From Caballeronia sp. M1242 (GTDB lineage: Bacteria > Pseudomonadota > Gammaproteobacteria > Burkholderiales > Burkholderiaceae), in NCBI RefSeq assembly GCF_017220215.1, contig NZ_CP071131.1:558001-622000 (forward strand): a stretch of DNA of 64,000 nucleotides, written 5' to 3'. The notes below the pieces were generated by a model that saw only the letters and a program-made list of their open reading frames with translations, was not told where the DNA came from and searched no databases. Shown here piece by piece: positions 43,380-52,360 of this stretch. Both the position numbers and the translations under genes were made by a program. The first letter of the stretch is position 1. Every line of letters begins with the position of its first letter.

Positions 43380-45146
43380 ATGACAGTCACGAGATTACTT
43401 GGGCGATTCAGACGTGCCCGCGTAGGCGCGGTTTCGCTGGTGACGCTTTGCGTGGCGTCCATCGCCGTTGCGATGGTCGCGGCATGCGGCGGAAGCAGCG
43501 GCAGCAGCAGTACCAGTAGTGCGCCTTTGTCGGTAGTGAAGCCGCTCGTCGATTGCTCGAAGCTCGCCTCGCTCGATATCAGCGATATCGGCGGCGCGGG
43601 CAGTTCGATCACATCGGCTACCGTCACGGCCGCGACCATCAACGGCGCGACGGTCAACTTCTGCACGGTCAAAGGCACCCTCGCGCCGTCGAATACATTC
43701 GAGGTCGCGCTGCCCGTGGATTCATGGACGCAGCGTTTTGCCGAGCTCGGTTGCGGCGGGCTGTGCGGCAATCTGAGCGATCCAACCAAGCAGAGCTCGT
43801 TCAGCTTCAGCTACACGTGCCCGCTCGTGCAGCAAGGCGGCTTCGTGACGGCGGCGACCGACATGGGCCACTCGGCGCAGGATTCGTCATGGACGACCGA
43901 CCCGCAGAAGCAGGCAGACTTCGCGTATCGCGGGCAGCACATCACGACGCTCGCCGCGAAGAAGCTGATCCAGACGTATTACGGCCAGGCGCAGAAGTAC
44001 TCGTACTTCGTCGGCTGCTCGGACGGCGGCCGCGAAGCGTTGATGGCCGCGCAGCGTTATCCGGCGGACTACAACGGCATCGTCGCGGGCGCGCCGGCTG
44101 CGCATTTTCAGGTGCAGAACTCGCTGTATCACGGCTGGAGCGTCGAATCGAACAGCACGACGGGCACGAGCGCCGGCAAGGCCGTGCTCTATGCGGACAA
44201 GGCCGCGGTGCTGCACAAGGCGGTCGTGGCAGCTTGCGGTGGTCAATCGGGCGCGCCTGACGGCTTGATCGCCGATCCGCGCGCTTGCCATTTCGATCCC
44301 GCGACGATCCAGTGCAGCGCGAACGCGTCCGATACGAGCAACTGTCTGACGGCGGCGGAAGTCGCGACGGCCACGAAGATCTACGCCGGCCCGACCGATG
44401 CAACGACCGGCGAGCGCATGCTCGCGGGCTCGCCGCAGTATGGCTCCGAAGTGAACTGGCCCGGTGTCGAACTGCCGACGTCCAAGTCGACGGATGCGCC
44501 CGTGCCCGTCACCAGTCTCTTCAGCTATATGATCGTGAGCGGCGCGTACAACCTGATCTTCACGGGATCGCCGACCATGCCGAACATCGACACCTTCGGC
44601 TATCGCGACGCGAGCTTCTATCCGAACTACTTGCAGGCCAACCATCCGCTCAACGATGCGACGAACCCGGATCTGTCCGCGTTCAAGAAGGCCGGCGGCA
44701 AGCTGATTCTCTGGCATGGCTGGGCGGATCAGCATATCTCGCCGCTTTTCACGATCGCGTATTACCAGGCGGTGCAGAACACTATGGGCGCTGCGAGCGC
44801 GAGCGAGTTCACGCGTCTTTATCTCGTGCCGGGCGTCGGTCACTGCGGCGGCGGCGAGGGCTTTCCTAATATCGACCTCGTTTCGCAGATCACCGGCTGG
44901 GTCGAGCACGGATCGTCGCCCAATGCCGTCATGACTTATCAGACCGACTCGAACGACAAGGTCACGGCCACGCGGCCGGTCTATCCGTATCCATCGGTGG
45001 CGAAGTACACCGGCAGCGGCGACTGGCACGATGGCGCGAACTACACGCAAGGCGCCGCGTTGTACACGGGCGTCGCGCCTGCCTGGGCGGGCTCGAGCCT
45101 CTACACGCCCTATACCCCGAAGACGCAGGGCGTAGCGGCGCCGTAA
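43380..45146 (+). CDS. Tannase/feruloyl esterase family lipoprotein
   Basis: The 588-residue protein has a lipoprotein-type signal (VTLCVASIAVAMVAAC, lipobox Cys near residue 33) followed by a Gly/Ser linker. The alpha/beta hydrolase domain shows the tannase nucleophile GCSDGGREALMAAQ (near residue 211), catalytic Asp in HGWADQHIS and His in PGVGHCGGGEGF. The family hydrolyses gallate or ferulate esters and some terephthalate monoesters; the exact ester is unknown. The ATG at 43380 follows GGAG at ideal spacing, which makes it preferable to the ATG at 43368. A terminator follows. Confidence 0.88.
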   Translation: MTVTRLLGRFRRARVGAVSLVTLCVASIAVAMVAACGGSSGSSSTSSAPLSVVKPLVDCSKLASLDISDIGGAGSSITSATVTAATINGATVNFCTVKGTLAPSNTFEVALPVDSWTQRFAELGCGGLCGNLSDPTKQSSFSFSYTCPLVQQGGFVTAATDMGHSAQDSSWTTDPQKQADFAYRGQHITTLAAKKLIQTYYGQAQKYSYFVGCSDGGREALMAAQRYPADYNGIVAGAPAAHFQVQNSLYHGWSVESNSTTGTSAGKAVLYADKAAVLHKAVVAACGGQSGAPDGLIADPRACHFDPATIQCSANASDTSNCLTAAEVATATKIYAGPTDATTGERMLAGSPQYGSEVNWPGVELPTSKSTDAPVPVTSLFSYMIVSGAYNLIFTGSPTMPNIDTFGYRDASFYPNYLQANHPLNDATNPDLSAFKKAGGKLILWHGWADQHISPLFTIAYYQAVQNTMGAASASEFTRLYLVPGVGHCGGGEGFPNIDLVSQITGWVEHGSSPNAVMTYQTDSNDKVTATRPVYPYPSVAKYTGSGDWHDGANYTQGAALYTGVAPAWAGSSLYTPYTPKTQGVAAP

Positions 45147-45176
45147 GTCTTATCGACGAACTCCAAGCGGGTGTTT

Positions 45177-45214
45177 GCCGCGCACTGTCACTCAGTGACA
45201 TTGCGCGGCTTTTT
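45177..45214 (+). terminator. Terminator of the porin-tannase unit
   Basis: An 8-bp stem (GCCGCGCA with TGCGCGGC) extends through a single mismatch into an inner TGTCAC/GTGACA stem and is followed by TTTTTC. It lies 30 nt after the tannase-like stop and is a strong rho-independent terminator. Confidence 0.85.
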
Positions 45215-45343
45215 CATGTGCAGTAGACCGGTTGCGCGAGAAAGGCATTGCGACGCGCTCCTGCTTCGTGGTAGAAGCACCGCTGCGTTCGCGGCTGTGC
45301 GGCGCGTGTAAGGGATTCATTTGTTGCCACGAAGGAGCAGAAG

Positions 45344-45619
45344 TTGAGAAGGACCGCCGAAAACAAGTTGAAGGTGGTCGCGGTACGAGTCGAGCCGGCA
45401 ATCGAGCAGAGGTTGCGGCTACTGGCGGAAGTAACGGGACGCAAGCAATCATTCTTTTTGCAGCAGATGATCGAACGCGGCATCGGCGCAATGGAAGAGC
45501 TCTGGCTTCCGGCGGATGTCCTCGAAGAGGTGCGCGGCGGCAACTTGCAGGCGCGGCAACCCGTGGCCGGCGCGACGCCTGATCTATTCGGCGATTTGTC
45601 TGATGAGACAACTGGCTAG
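45344..45619 (+). CDS. Ribbon-helix-helix protein, antitoxin-like, TTG start
   Basis: The 91-residue protein begins MRRTAENKLKVVAVRVEPAI, a beta-strand typical of ribbon-helix-helix repressors, followed by helices EQRLRLLAEVTGRKQSFFLQ and MIERGIGAMEELW. The AxxTGRxxSF pattern and trailing acidic helix resemble RHH antitoxins of RelE/ParE pairs. It starts with TTG behind a good gaaggagcag site. No toxin gene follows within the next 570 nt, so it may be an orphan antitoxin or a stand-alone repressor. Confidence 0.65.
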   Translation: MRRTAENKLKVVAVRVEPAIEQRLRLLAEVTGRKQSFFLQQMIERGIGAMEELWLPADVLEEVRGGNLQARQPVAGATPDLFGDLSDETTG

Positions 45620-46194
45620 GCAGCTCGCTTTCAATTTGCGAAGTGAATTCGGCCTGCGAAAATGATTTGCGTTTAACCAACGCGCACAGCAGTTTTCCGA
45701 ACTCACAGTAAAGAAGCGAAAAGCCGTGACTCGATTGCGCCGCTGCCCGGTATTACCTATCCGATAATCCATGCGCTTTGCTTCGAGACAGACGGCGCGC
45801 GCTGTCACGCGGCGAGCGCCTTACGCCGCAAGGCGTTCATCGCCATGAGGCGATGGCCGTAGTACCTCCGCCGTAACGCCTTCGCAGGTCGCTCAATTCA
45901 AGCCGCATTATCCGGGTATCGCCCTTGCTCCAAGCAGCGGCGCAATCACGCGTTCGCAAGGCATCCCTGTAAAAGTCAATGCGCCATTCCGCGGCACGTT
46001 TCAACGGCTAATACAAGGAAAATCCGCAAGCAATCGTTTCTGGGATGCAGTGTACGGTTCCGCACGGTGGCAAGACCACTGCCTTGGGACGATTTCGGGG
46101 ATACACCTAACCGGTGAAAAAGCCCGAGGCGCCCGCCACCGTGGGCCGCGAATCGCGCCTAAACATTACATGACATTTACAGGGGGATAACCGG
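45620..46194. other. Gene-free region before the polysaccharide locus
   Basis: These 575 bases carry no supported gene. Two hairpins lie at 45817-45835 (CGCCTT/AAGGCG) and 45838-45855 (CATCGCC/GGCGATG). The region is moderately AT-rich and must hold the promoter of the ATP-grasp gene. Confidence 0.4.
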
Positions 46195-47088
46195 ATGTCG
46201 CTTTCGAAAAGGCTCATTGACAGCGCTAAAGTCTTTCTGCCCGACGACGTCTTCTTGAGCTTCGTTCATCGCCGCCGGATCGGGCGATTTCCTAATCTCA
46301 AGCGTCCGCTCACCTTCAACGAACAGATCCTCAGCCGCTGCCTGCACCCGGATCCGCGCTACGTGGATCTCAGCGACAAACTCGCGGTGCGCGACTTCAT
46401 CGCCCAAAAGATAGGCCCGCAGTATCTGATTCCGTTGATCGCCGAGCCCGCCGTCTTCACCAAGACCGTCTTCGACCAGTTGCCCAACGAGTTCGTGATG
46501 AAGGCGAACCACGGCAGCGGCTTCGTGAAGGTCGTGCGGGACAAGAAAGATACGAGCTTCGAAGAACTGGCGGCGCTCGCGCAAGAGTGGCTCGCGACCG
46601 ACTTCTACAAGATCGCGCGAGAGCGGCACTATCGCGCCATCAAGCCGCGCGTGTACTTCGAAAAGCTGCTTCTCGACGACAACGGCGTCGTGCCGGCCGA
46701 CCTGAAGTTTCACGTATTCAACGAGAAGTCCGGCAAGCAGACCATCTACATCATGGTGATTTCGGATCGCTTCGGAGAGACGCCGCGCGGCGATATCTTC
46801 GATGTGAACTGGAATGTGCAGGACATCACGTTCGGCGCGTACGCGCGCAGCGAGACGCCTGTTCCTCGCCCCAAGAATCTGGACGCGTTGCTCGAAGTCG
46901 CGGACGCGCTCGCGAAGGACTTCGAATACGTGCGCGTCGATCTGTATTCGCGCAACGATGACATATTCTTCGGTGAGCTAACGTTCACGCCGGGCGCGGG
47001 CGTTTTGCGGATGCTTCCGGAAAGCGTCGACTATGAATGGGGCCGGCTGCTGCAGATGACACGCCGCCCGATGCGCGCCGGCGCGTAA
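46195..47088 (+). CDS. TupA-like ATP-grasp polysaccharide protein
   Basis: The 297-residue protein follows the TupA-like ATP-grasp family: an N-terminal region RRRIGRFPNLKRPLTFNEQI, the FVMKANHGSGFVKVVRDKKD glycine-rich nucleotide segment near residue 101, and EYVRVDLYSRNDDIFFGELT near residue 243 with metal-binding acids. Such proteins link amino acids or sugars onto surface polymers and are common in capsule and teichuronopeptide clusters. It begins the polysaccharide locus here. It is monocistronic, and the next gene is convergent. The attached group is unknown. Confidence 0.85.
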   Translation: MSLSKRLIDSAKVFLPDDVFLSFVHRRRIGRFPNLKRPLTFNEQILSRCLHPDPRYVDLSDKLAVRDFIAQKIGPQYLIPLIAEPAVFTKTVFDQLPNEFVMKANHGSGFVKVVRDKKDTSFEELAALAQEWLATDFYKIARERHYRAIKPRVYFEKLLLDDNGVVPADLKFHVFNEKSGKQTIYIMVISDRFGETPRGDIFDVNWNVQDITFGAYARSETPVPRPKNLDALLEVADALAKDFEYVRVDLYSRNDDIFFGELTFTPGAGVLRMLPESVDYEWGRLLQMTRRPMRAGA

Positions 47089-47258
47089 TTTCTGCGCGCG
47101 CCGCAACGGCGCGCGGCCCACGCGACGACGAGCTTCGCGCTCATGCGGGCCGTCGCCGCCCATGGACTCTCCTTCCTTCTCCCGGCGAGCGGCGGCGACT
47201 ATCGGCTGTTGCTCGTGATCGGCGCGGCAGCGCTTCCCATAGCGCGTTCGTTCCGCAC

Positions 47259-49067
47259 TCAATACGAAACCGACGGACGCCGGCGCCGCGCGCCATAGCC
47301 GCCGGCGTACGCGCGCGTGCGTCTTTCGTTCGGGCGCGGCATGTCGCCGTTGAACACCACGCCTACGACATGCGCGCCGACTTCATCGAGCTGCCGGACC
47401 GCCTCTTCCAGTTCGTCCTCGCTGCGCCGCCCCGGCTGCGCGACGAGCACCGCGGAGCCACCGAGCGCGGCGATGACGCTCGCATCGTCGACTGACAACA
47501 TCGGCGGGGTGTCCACGATGATCAGGTCGTAATGCGGTGCGAGTTGCTGAATGAGGCGCGGCAGGCGGCCGTTCGAGAGCAGTTCGACCGGATCCGCAGG
47601 CAGGCCGCCTGCAGGAATCACATCCACGCCCGTGCCCCCGACCGAGCGAATCACGCGATCGACGTTCACCATACCGTCGAGCACCTGCGCGAGCCCCGCG
47701 CTACCCGAAAGCCCGAACAGGAACGCCATCCGGCCGCGCCGCAGATCGCCGTCGATGAGCAGCACGCGCTTGCCGGCGCGGGCATTCACGCCTGCGAGAT
47801 TCGCGGCCACGAAGGTCTTGCCCGAGCGCGGCGCGGGCCCGGTCACGACGAGCAGCTTGCGGCGCCACGGCGCGCCCGCGAGCCGCATCCGCCTCGCGCG
47901 GCCGAATCCGAAGCGTTCGATCGGCGTCAGCGCGAAGCGCTCCTGCATGAACCATGTTCGCTTGGCCCGGTACGCGGCGAACCTCGGCCAGTAGAGGACC
48001 AGATAGGCGATCGGCACGAACGAGGTCACGGTCGTGATGCTGACCGTCGAGGTGACGAGAAGCAGCAGCAACATGACGAAGCCGTCGCTCGCGGTGAACG
48101 CGACTACGCCGAACAGCAGCAATGCGCTGAAAAGCCCCATGTCCGCGACGCTCGCGGGCAGGCCGGCAAACGGGATGCCGGCGGCGATCTCCGTCTGCAC
48201 GAGGCGCATGGACGGCATGTACATGTAGTGGGAGCGGACATCCTCCGCGTTGACGCCCGCGAGCAGGTCCTCCAGTCTCGCTTCGACCATGAAGGGGTAG
48301 CCGCCGAGACGGTGCGCGAAGGTGGTCGATCCGAAGAAGGCGTGATTGCCGAGATACACCGAAATGAGTCCGACGACGCCGATGAACGCCGTCAGAACGA
48401 CGAGCGGATGGATCAACCGCAGCTTGTGACGCATCGGATACAGCGCGAGGAAGATGAAGAGCACCATCGAAGACTTCGAGAAGGAGATGAAAAGGCCGAC
48501 GCAATAGAGCGCGACCACCTTCTTGTTGACCTTCTCGGTCAGCAGATACGCAATGAGCGATGCGACGAGCAACGACGAGAAGAACCCGGCTTCGCGCGAG
48601 AAGCCCGACACGCGCGCGAAGTAGAAGATCTCGAAGAAGTTCGTGTAAGTGCGCGTCGCGTAAGGGCCCCAGATCGTCTGCGCGAGTTGCGTCGGGCCGA
48701 GTTGCCAGGCGAGGCCCTTGTCGACGTAATAGAGCACGAACTGCAGCATCGCGAAGACGATGTTGATGCCCATCCAGTGATGCAGATAGCTGATGCGCCG
48801 GCCCATGGTGTACATCAGATAGCCGATGCAGATGGCAATGGACACCACGCGCGCGGCGACGCTCGGCGAACCGAGAAGACTCACCGCGACGGCCAGGACC
48901 AGTGGAACGCTCCAGTGCCGAACCGTGGCCGTGAGGAACCGCACGAACTTGGGGTCGAGAAACGGAATGAAGAGATAGAAATAGATCGTCGCGCCGTTGA
49001 CCTGCGGATTGAAGATCACGCAGGTGAAGAACATGTAAAAGAGAAAGGAGACGATCTTTGAATACAT
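47259..49067 (-). CDS. Fusion of Wzy-like polysaccharide polymerase and BY-kinase domain
   Basis: One uninterrupted 602-residue frame holds two proteins usually made apart. Residues 1 to about 385 form roughly ten or eleven membrane segments with the polymerase-like loop VSGFSREAGFFSSLLVASLI (near 165) and a long periplasmic section, as in Wzy/O-antigen polymerase proteins. From about 404 to the end is a complete bacterial tyrosine kinase: Walker A VVTGPAPRSGKTFVAANLA, Walker A' RVLLIDGDLRRG, Walker B DLIIVDTPPM, and a C-terminal tail with three tyrosines (RAYAGGYG, VSY). The kinase half resembles that of the Wzc encoded at 54143-56449. No Wzz-like adaptor precedes it. The ATG at 49067 has a clear AGAGGAAC ribosome binding site. 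Confidence 0.9.
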   Translation of the reverse strand: MYSKIVSFLFYMFFTCVIFNPQVNGATIYFYLFIPFLDPKFVRFLTATVRHWSVPLVLAVAVSLLGSPSVAARVVSIAICIGYLMYTMGRRISYLHHWMGINIVFAMLQFVLYYVDKGLAWQLGPTQLAQTIWGPYATRTYTNFFEIFYFARVSGFSREAGFFSSLLVASLIAYLLTEKVNKKVVALYCVGLFISFSKSSMVLFIFLALYPMRHKLRLIHPLVVLTAFIGVVGLISVYLGNHAFFGSTTFAHRLGGYPFMVEARLEDLLAGVNAEDVRSHYMYMPSMRLVQTEIAAGIPFAGLPASVADMGLFSALLLFGVVAFTASDGFVMLLLLLVTSTVSITTVTSFVPIAYLVLYWPRFAAYRAKRTWFMQERFALTPIERFGFGRARRMRLAGAPWRRKLLVVTGPAPRSGKTFVAANLAGVNARAGKRVLLIDGDLRRGRMAFLFGLSGSAGLAQVLDGMVNVDRVIRSVGGTGVDVIPAGGLPADPVELLSNGRLPRLIQQLAPHYDLIIVDTPPMLSVDDASVIAALGGSAVLVAQPGRRSEDELEEAVRQLDEVGAHVVGVVFNGDMPRPNERRTRAYAGGYGARRRRPSVSY

Positions 49068-49157
49068 GAGTTCCTCTGTATCGGCATGCACAGGCTGGAC
49101 GCTGCTTGCAGCGCCGGTTGTTCCAGGCCCGCCATGCAAGGCGGGCCGCGAAAAGCA

Positions 49158-50333
49158 TCAAGGCGAACGGCGCGCGTTCTCCTTGGCCGCCGTATCGCCG
49201 AGCGCAGATCGCGCGGGCGCTCGCCGCGTGGACGTCAACGCGTGACCGAGCCGGATGCACGGCGCTTCGACGATGCGAAACGCCACGGAAGACAACGCGA
49301 TTCCCAGGACGCCGGCCACGACCATGTAGAGAGCCAACGGGCCGCCGGTCCAACCGGCGCGCTGGCATCCCCAGTACAGCACATAGAGCGGGACGCCGTG
49401 CAGCAGATACAGCGAATAGCTCCGTTCACCGAGCCATGCGAACGACCGCCAGTGAATCTTCGCGACGGTGGCGAGCAGCGCGAAGATGCCCATGCCGACG
49501 AGATAGCTCACCGAGTTGATGACGTGCTCGCTGTCGTGCTGCTTGATGGCGACGGCGAACGTCAGCACCGAAATGCCCGCGACGACGCTTGTCACGGCAA
49601 GGAACGCGGTTCTATAGGACCAGTCGGCTCGCAGGCCGCGCGCGCCCGGAAATTGGAACACCACGCGCGCGCCGGGGTTGTCGTAGAAGTGCCGGAAACA
49701 GGCGCCCCAGAACATGATCGACAGGTGATACAGCATGCCCTTGTACTGGCCGAGCGCAGTGGGCGGCACGATCTTCAGCGCCGATGTGATAACGAACGCC
49801 GCGCCCAGCGAGACGCAAACCACGCAGAGGTCGCGCATGCGGTGAATCCGCCCTTGCCAAAAGAGCGCGAGGCACAGCACGTAAAATACGAGCTCCGTTT
49901 CGAGCGTCCAGTAGTGGCCCATCACTTCGGGATAGCCGAGCGGGCGCGGCACCATGGTGGCGTTCGCGAGCCAGCCCGCAGGCTCCAGTTGCTTCCCGAA
50001 GAGCATCCAGTACGCGAGAAAGCCGAGCGGGATCGACGCCCAGAACGCGGGATAAAGGCGGAAGAATCGCCTGATGAGAAACTGCCGCGTGCCGGGTCCG
50101 ATGGGACCGTGCAGGCTTTTCGGGATCAAGAGTCCGCTCAGCGCGAAGAAGACGACCACGCCGATCCGCCCGAAGTTGCCGTAGTGCTGGATCGCGTTGA
50201 GCCATTGCTCGGAGCCCGCGAGATCGGAGAATTTTTCCGCGTAGTGCGTCCACATCACGAACAGCACGGCGACGGCGCGGATCGCATCGACGTGCGACAT
50301 GCGGTTGGGCAGCGGTGATGTTTGCGCGTTCAC
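49158..50333 (-). CDS. Acyltransferase family 3 (OafA-like) membrane protein
   Basis: The 391-residue protein has about ten membrane segments and the acyltransferase-3 start VDAIRAVAVLFVMWTHYAEK (catalytic His in TM1), followed by FGRIGVVVFFALSGLLIPKS. These enzymes O-acetylate or succinylate sugars at the membrane. It lies 90 nt upstream of the Wzy-kinase fusion on the same strand, so it is probably cotranscribed and would modify the same polymer. Confidence 0.9.
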   Translation of the reverse strand: MNAQTSPLPNRMSHVDAIRAVAVLFVMWTHYAEKFSDLAGSEQWLNAIQHYGNFGRIGVVVFFALSGLLIPKSLHGPIGPGTRQFLIRRFFRLYPAFWASIPLGFLAYWMLFGKQLEPAGWLANATMVPRPLGYPEVMGHYWTLETELVFYVLCLALFWQGRIHRMRDLCVVCVSLGAAFVITSALKIVPPTALGQYKGMLYHLSIMFWGACFRHFYDNPGARVVFQFPGARGLRADWSYRTAFLAVTSVVAGISVLTFAVAIKQHDSEHVINSVSYLVGMGIFALLATVAKIHWRSFAWLGERSYSLYLLHGVPLYVLYWGCQRAGWTGGPLALYMVVAGVLGIALSSVAFRIVEAPCIRLGHALTSTRRAPARSALGDTAAKENARRSP

Positions 50334-50921
50334 AGAGTTCTCCGGCTTGGCAGGCGCTTTCCGGCCGCGTCAGTAAGTGCAAAGGCATCCGTGGGAAGCA
50401 GGGCGTCGTGCGGGACGCCGGATGCGCGGTTTTCGGTTCAGTGCGCCGAAACGTCCTTTTTTCATCGGATTCATCGGCATCGCGCGGCGCGTGCGGCACA
50501 TATGACCTGCGAGAGCCGCTAGGCTGCGCAAGCCGCAAAACTTTCGCGCGCTGACGCTGTTTTCCACCTCGATTCGATCCGCGCGCTCGATGAATCAGCG
50601 CGCACGATCGTTCGCACAACGACCTATTTCCGGTCATTCGTACTGATCAGTAAAAAGGGTGCTATTCAAGACCCTCCAAACTGACCGGTTTCTTCCACTG
50701 TCCCCAAAAGCGAGCGAACGTTTGTTCCTCTTTCACATTCATGTGAAGGAAAGTTTCCTGTCTACGATATGAATAAAGCGAGTGTTTACCTTTTCCGTTT
50801 TTTGTTACATTCAGAAACGTTTGGGAGCGTTTTAGGAACATATACTCCGGTCTCCTTAAGCAAACACGCACTTTTTCCCGTGTCTACGAATCTCTCCACT
50901 CGCAAGCAGGACCAAATTTCC
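50334..50921. other. AT-rich divergent promoter region
   Basis: The acyltransferase and Tat-type hydrolase genes diverge here. From about 50640 the DNA is markedly AT-rich for this genome and contains the palindrome at 50732-50747. No extra gene is supported. Confidence 0.5.
50732..50747. promoter_or_regulatory. Perfect 16-bp palindrome, candidate operator
   Basis: TTCACAT, a 2-bp centre, ATGTGAA forms a perfect inverted repeat in the AT-rich divergent promoter region of the polysaccharide locus. Its form fits a dimeric regulator such as a Crp/Fnr, GntR or MarR-type protein. Confidence 0.5.
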
Positions 50922-52286
50922 GTGTTCTCCGTGACGGAAGCCCGTAACGCACCCGTATCGCGTAGAAGCTTCCTGTCCCTTCTCATGGCAGGTGCTGGCA
51001 GCGCGGCGTTGGCGGCCTGCGGCGGCGGCGGAGATTTGACCAACACCGACAGCGTGGCGAACGCCGAAAAGGGCGTGGCGAAGAGCGCCTCCGCGAGCGG
51101 CACCGTCATTCCGCCGGCGGCATCCGTGACCGATAGCTCGGGCGCCGTCTGGACGCTCGTGAACGGCCACGCGACGCGCAACGGCACCTCGGTCGCGACC
51201 GGCTCGCCCGTCGCGTTCGTCAACATCCTCTATTACAACGGCGTCATCTACGGCAAGAACTCCGCCGGCAACTGGTTCAAGAGCGGCACGTCGCCGTGGC
51301 AGAACCTCGGCACCGCCGACCCGCGCGGCACCGTGGCGGCGGCGGCCACCACCAGCAAATCGCTGTTCTACGGCATCAACGGCCACATGGCCTACGGCAG
51401 CGGCATCTACCACACGATGTCGCCCGCCGCGCAGCTCGCGATTCTCAAGGACCTCGGCGTCACGAATTACCGCGCCGACGTGGCATCGGCCGGCATGGCG
51501 ACCGTCCTCGCGACCGCGCTCAACGGCGCGTTCAAGAACAGCGGCGTGAACATTCTTCCCGTGCTGAACCCGTCGTCGTGCGGCTGGAACGGCTCGCTCA
51601 GCGAATCGGCGGCGTACACGCTCGGCTACAACCTCGCCACCGGCGTCACGCAGCAGCTCAAGGGCCTCGTGAAGTACATCGAGTGCGGCAACGAACTCGA
51701 AGTGTCGCTGAAGATCAGCGGCGACGGACATGACACGAGCAACTGGAGCCCGACGATGTGGCCCGCGTACCGCGGCGTGATCCGCGGCATGGTCGACGGC
51801 GTGCGCGCGATCGACTCTTCGATCAAGGTCGGCGTCGGCACCGGCGTCGCGCTGTCGTACCGCGCGCTGCAGATGCTGTGGAACGGCATCTCGCCGAACG
51901 GCACGTCGGCGGGCGTGGGCGGCGCGGCTTCGGTGCGCTGGGACTTCACGTGCTACCACTGGTACGAAAGCTCGGGCGACGTGCTGTGCGGCTGGCAGAA
52001 CAGCCAGTGCTACGACGTGCTGCAGGCGCTGAAGGATTCCTTCGGCGTGCCGATCTGGCTGACGGAATGGGGCTGGTTCGGCCAGGTCGACACGGCGGCG
52101 CAGCAAACCGCCTACGTCACCAAGGCGCTCACCGAGTACAAGTCCATCAAGGACAAGTACAACATTCAGTCGGTGATGATGTACGCGGTGATCGACGACT
52201 CGTACGGCCTCATCAAGAACGACGGCGTCACGAAGACCCCGGCCTACGCGGCCTTCAAGAACTTCGTCCAGGCGAATCCGGTTTAA
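50922..52286 (+). CDS. Tat-exported clan-A glycoside hydrolase-like lipoprotein
   Basis: The product (454 residues from the GTG at 50922) has a twin-arginine signal PVSRRSFLSLLMAGAGSAAL ending in the lipobox AAC, so it should be exported folded and lipid-anchored. The hydrolase part has two acidic motifs of clan GH-A: VKYIECGNELEVS (acid/base in NE) and PIWLTEWGWFG (nucleophile E). It likely cleaves or trims the exopolysaccharide. The frame is open to an ATG at 50769, but that would put 60 residues before the Tat motif; the GTG is preferred. A strong terminator follows. Confidence 0.75.
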   Translation: MFSVTEARNAPVSRRSFLSLLMAGAGSAALAACGGGGDLTNTDSVANAEKGVAKSASASGTVIPPAASVTDSSGAVWTLVNGHATRNGTSVATGSPVAFVNILYYNGVIYGKNSAGNWFKSGTSPWQNLGTADPRGTVAAAATTSKSLFYGINGHMAYGSGIYHTMSPAAQLAILKDLGVTNYRADVASAGMATVLATALNGAFKNSGVNILPVLNPSSCGWNGSLSESAAYTLGYNLATGVTQQLKGLVKYIECGNELEVSLKISGDGHDTSNWSPTMWPAYRGVIRGMVDGVRAIDSSIKVGVGTGVALSYRALQMLWNGISPNGTSAGVGGAASVRWDFTCYHWYESSGDVLCGWQNSQCYDVLQALKDSFGVPIWLTEWGWFGQVDTAAQQTAYVTKALTEYKSIKDKYNIQSVMMYAVIDDSYGLIKNDGVTKTPAYAAFKNFVQANPV

Positions 52287-52302
52287 GCGGACACCGCCCT
52301 CC

Positions 52303-52340
52303 AACGCTCCGGCGCGCCATGCGCCGGAGCGTTTTTTTTT
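52303..52340 (+). terminator. Strong rho-independent terminator
   Basis: Perfect 13-bp arms (AACGCTCCGGCGC and GCGCCGGAGCGTT) around a GCCAT loop, followed by a run of T. It lies 17 nt after the Tat-type hydrolase stop. The convergent hydrolase gene ends 21 nt further on. Confidence 0.95.
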
Positions 52341-52360
52341 GTCTGCGCGCGCGGCTCGGT

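Noticed and set aside
47532-49061. Open frame of 509 codons on the + strand
   Set aside because: It is antisense to the polymerase-kinase fusion, Arg/Glu/His-rich and without any domain.
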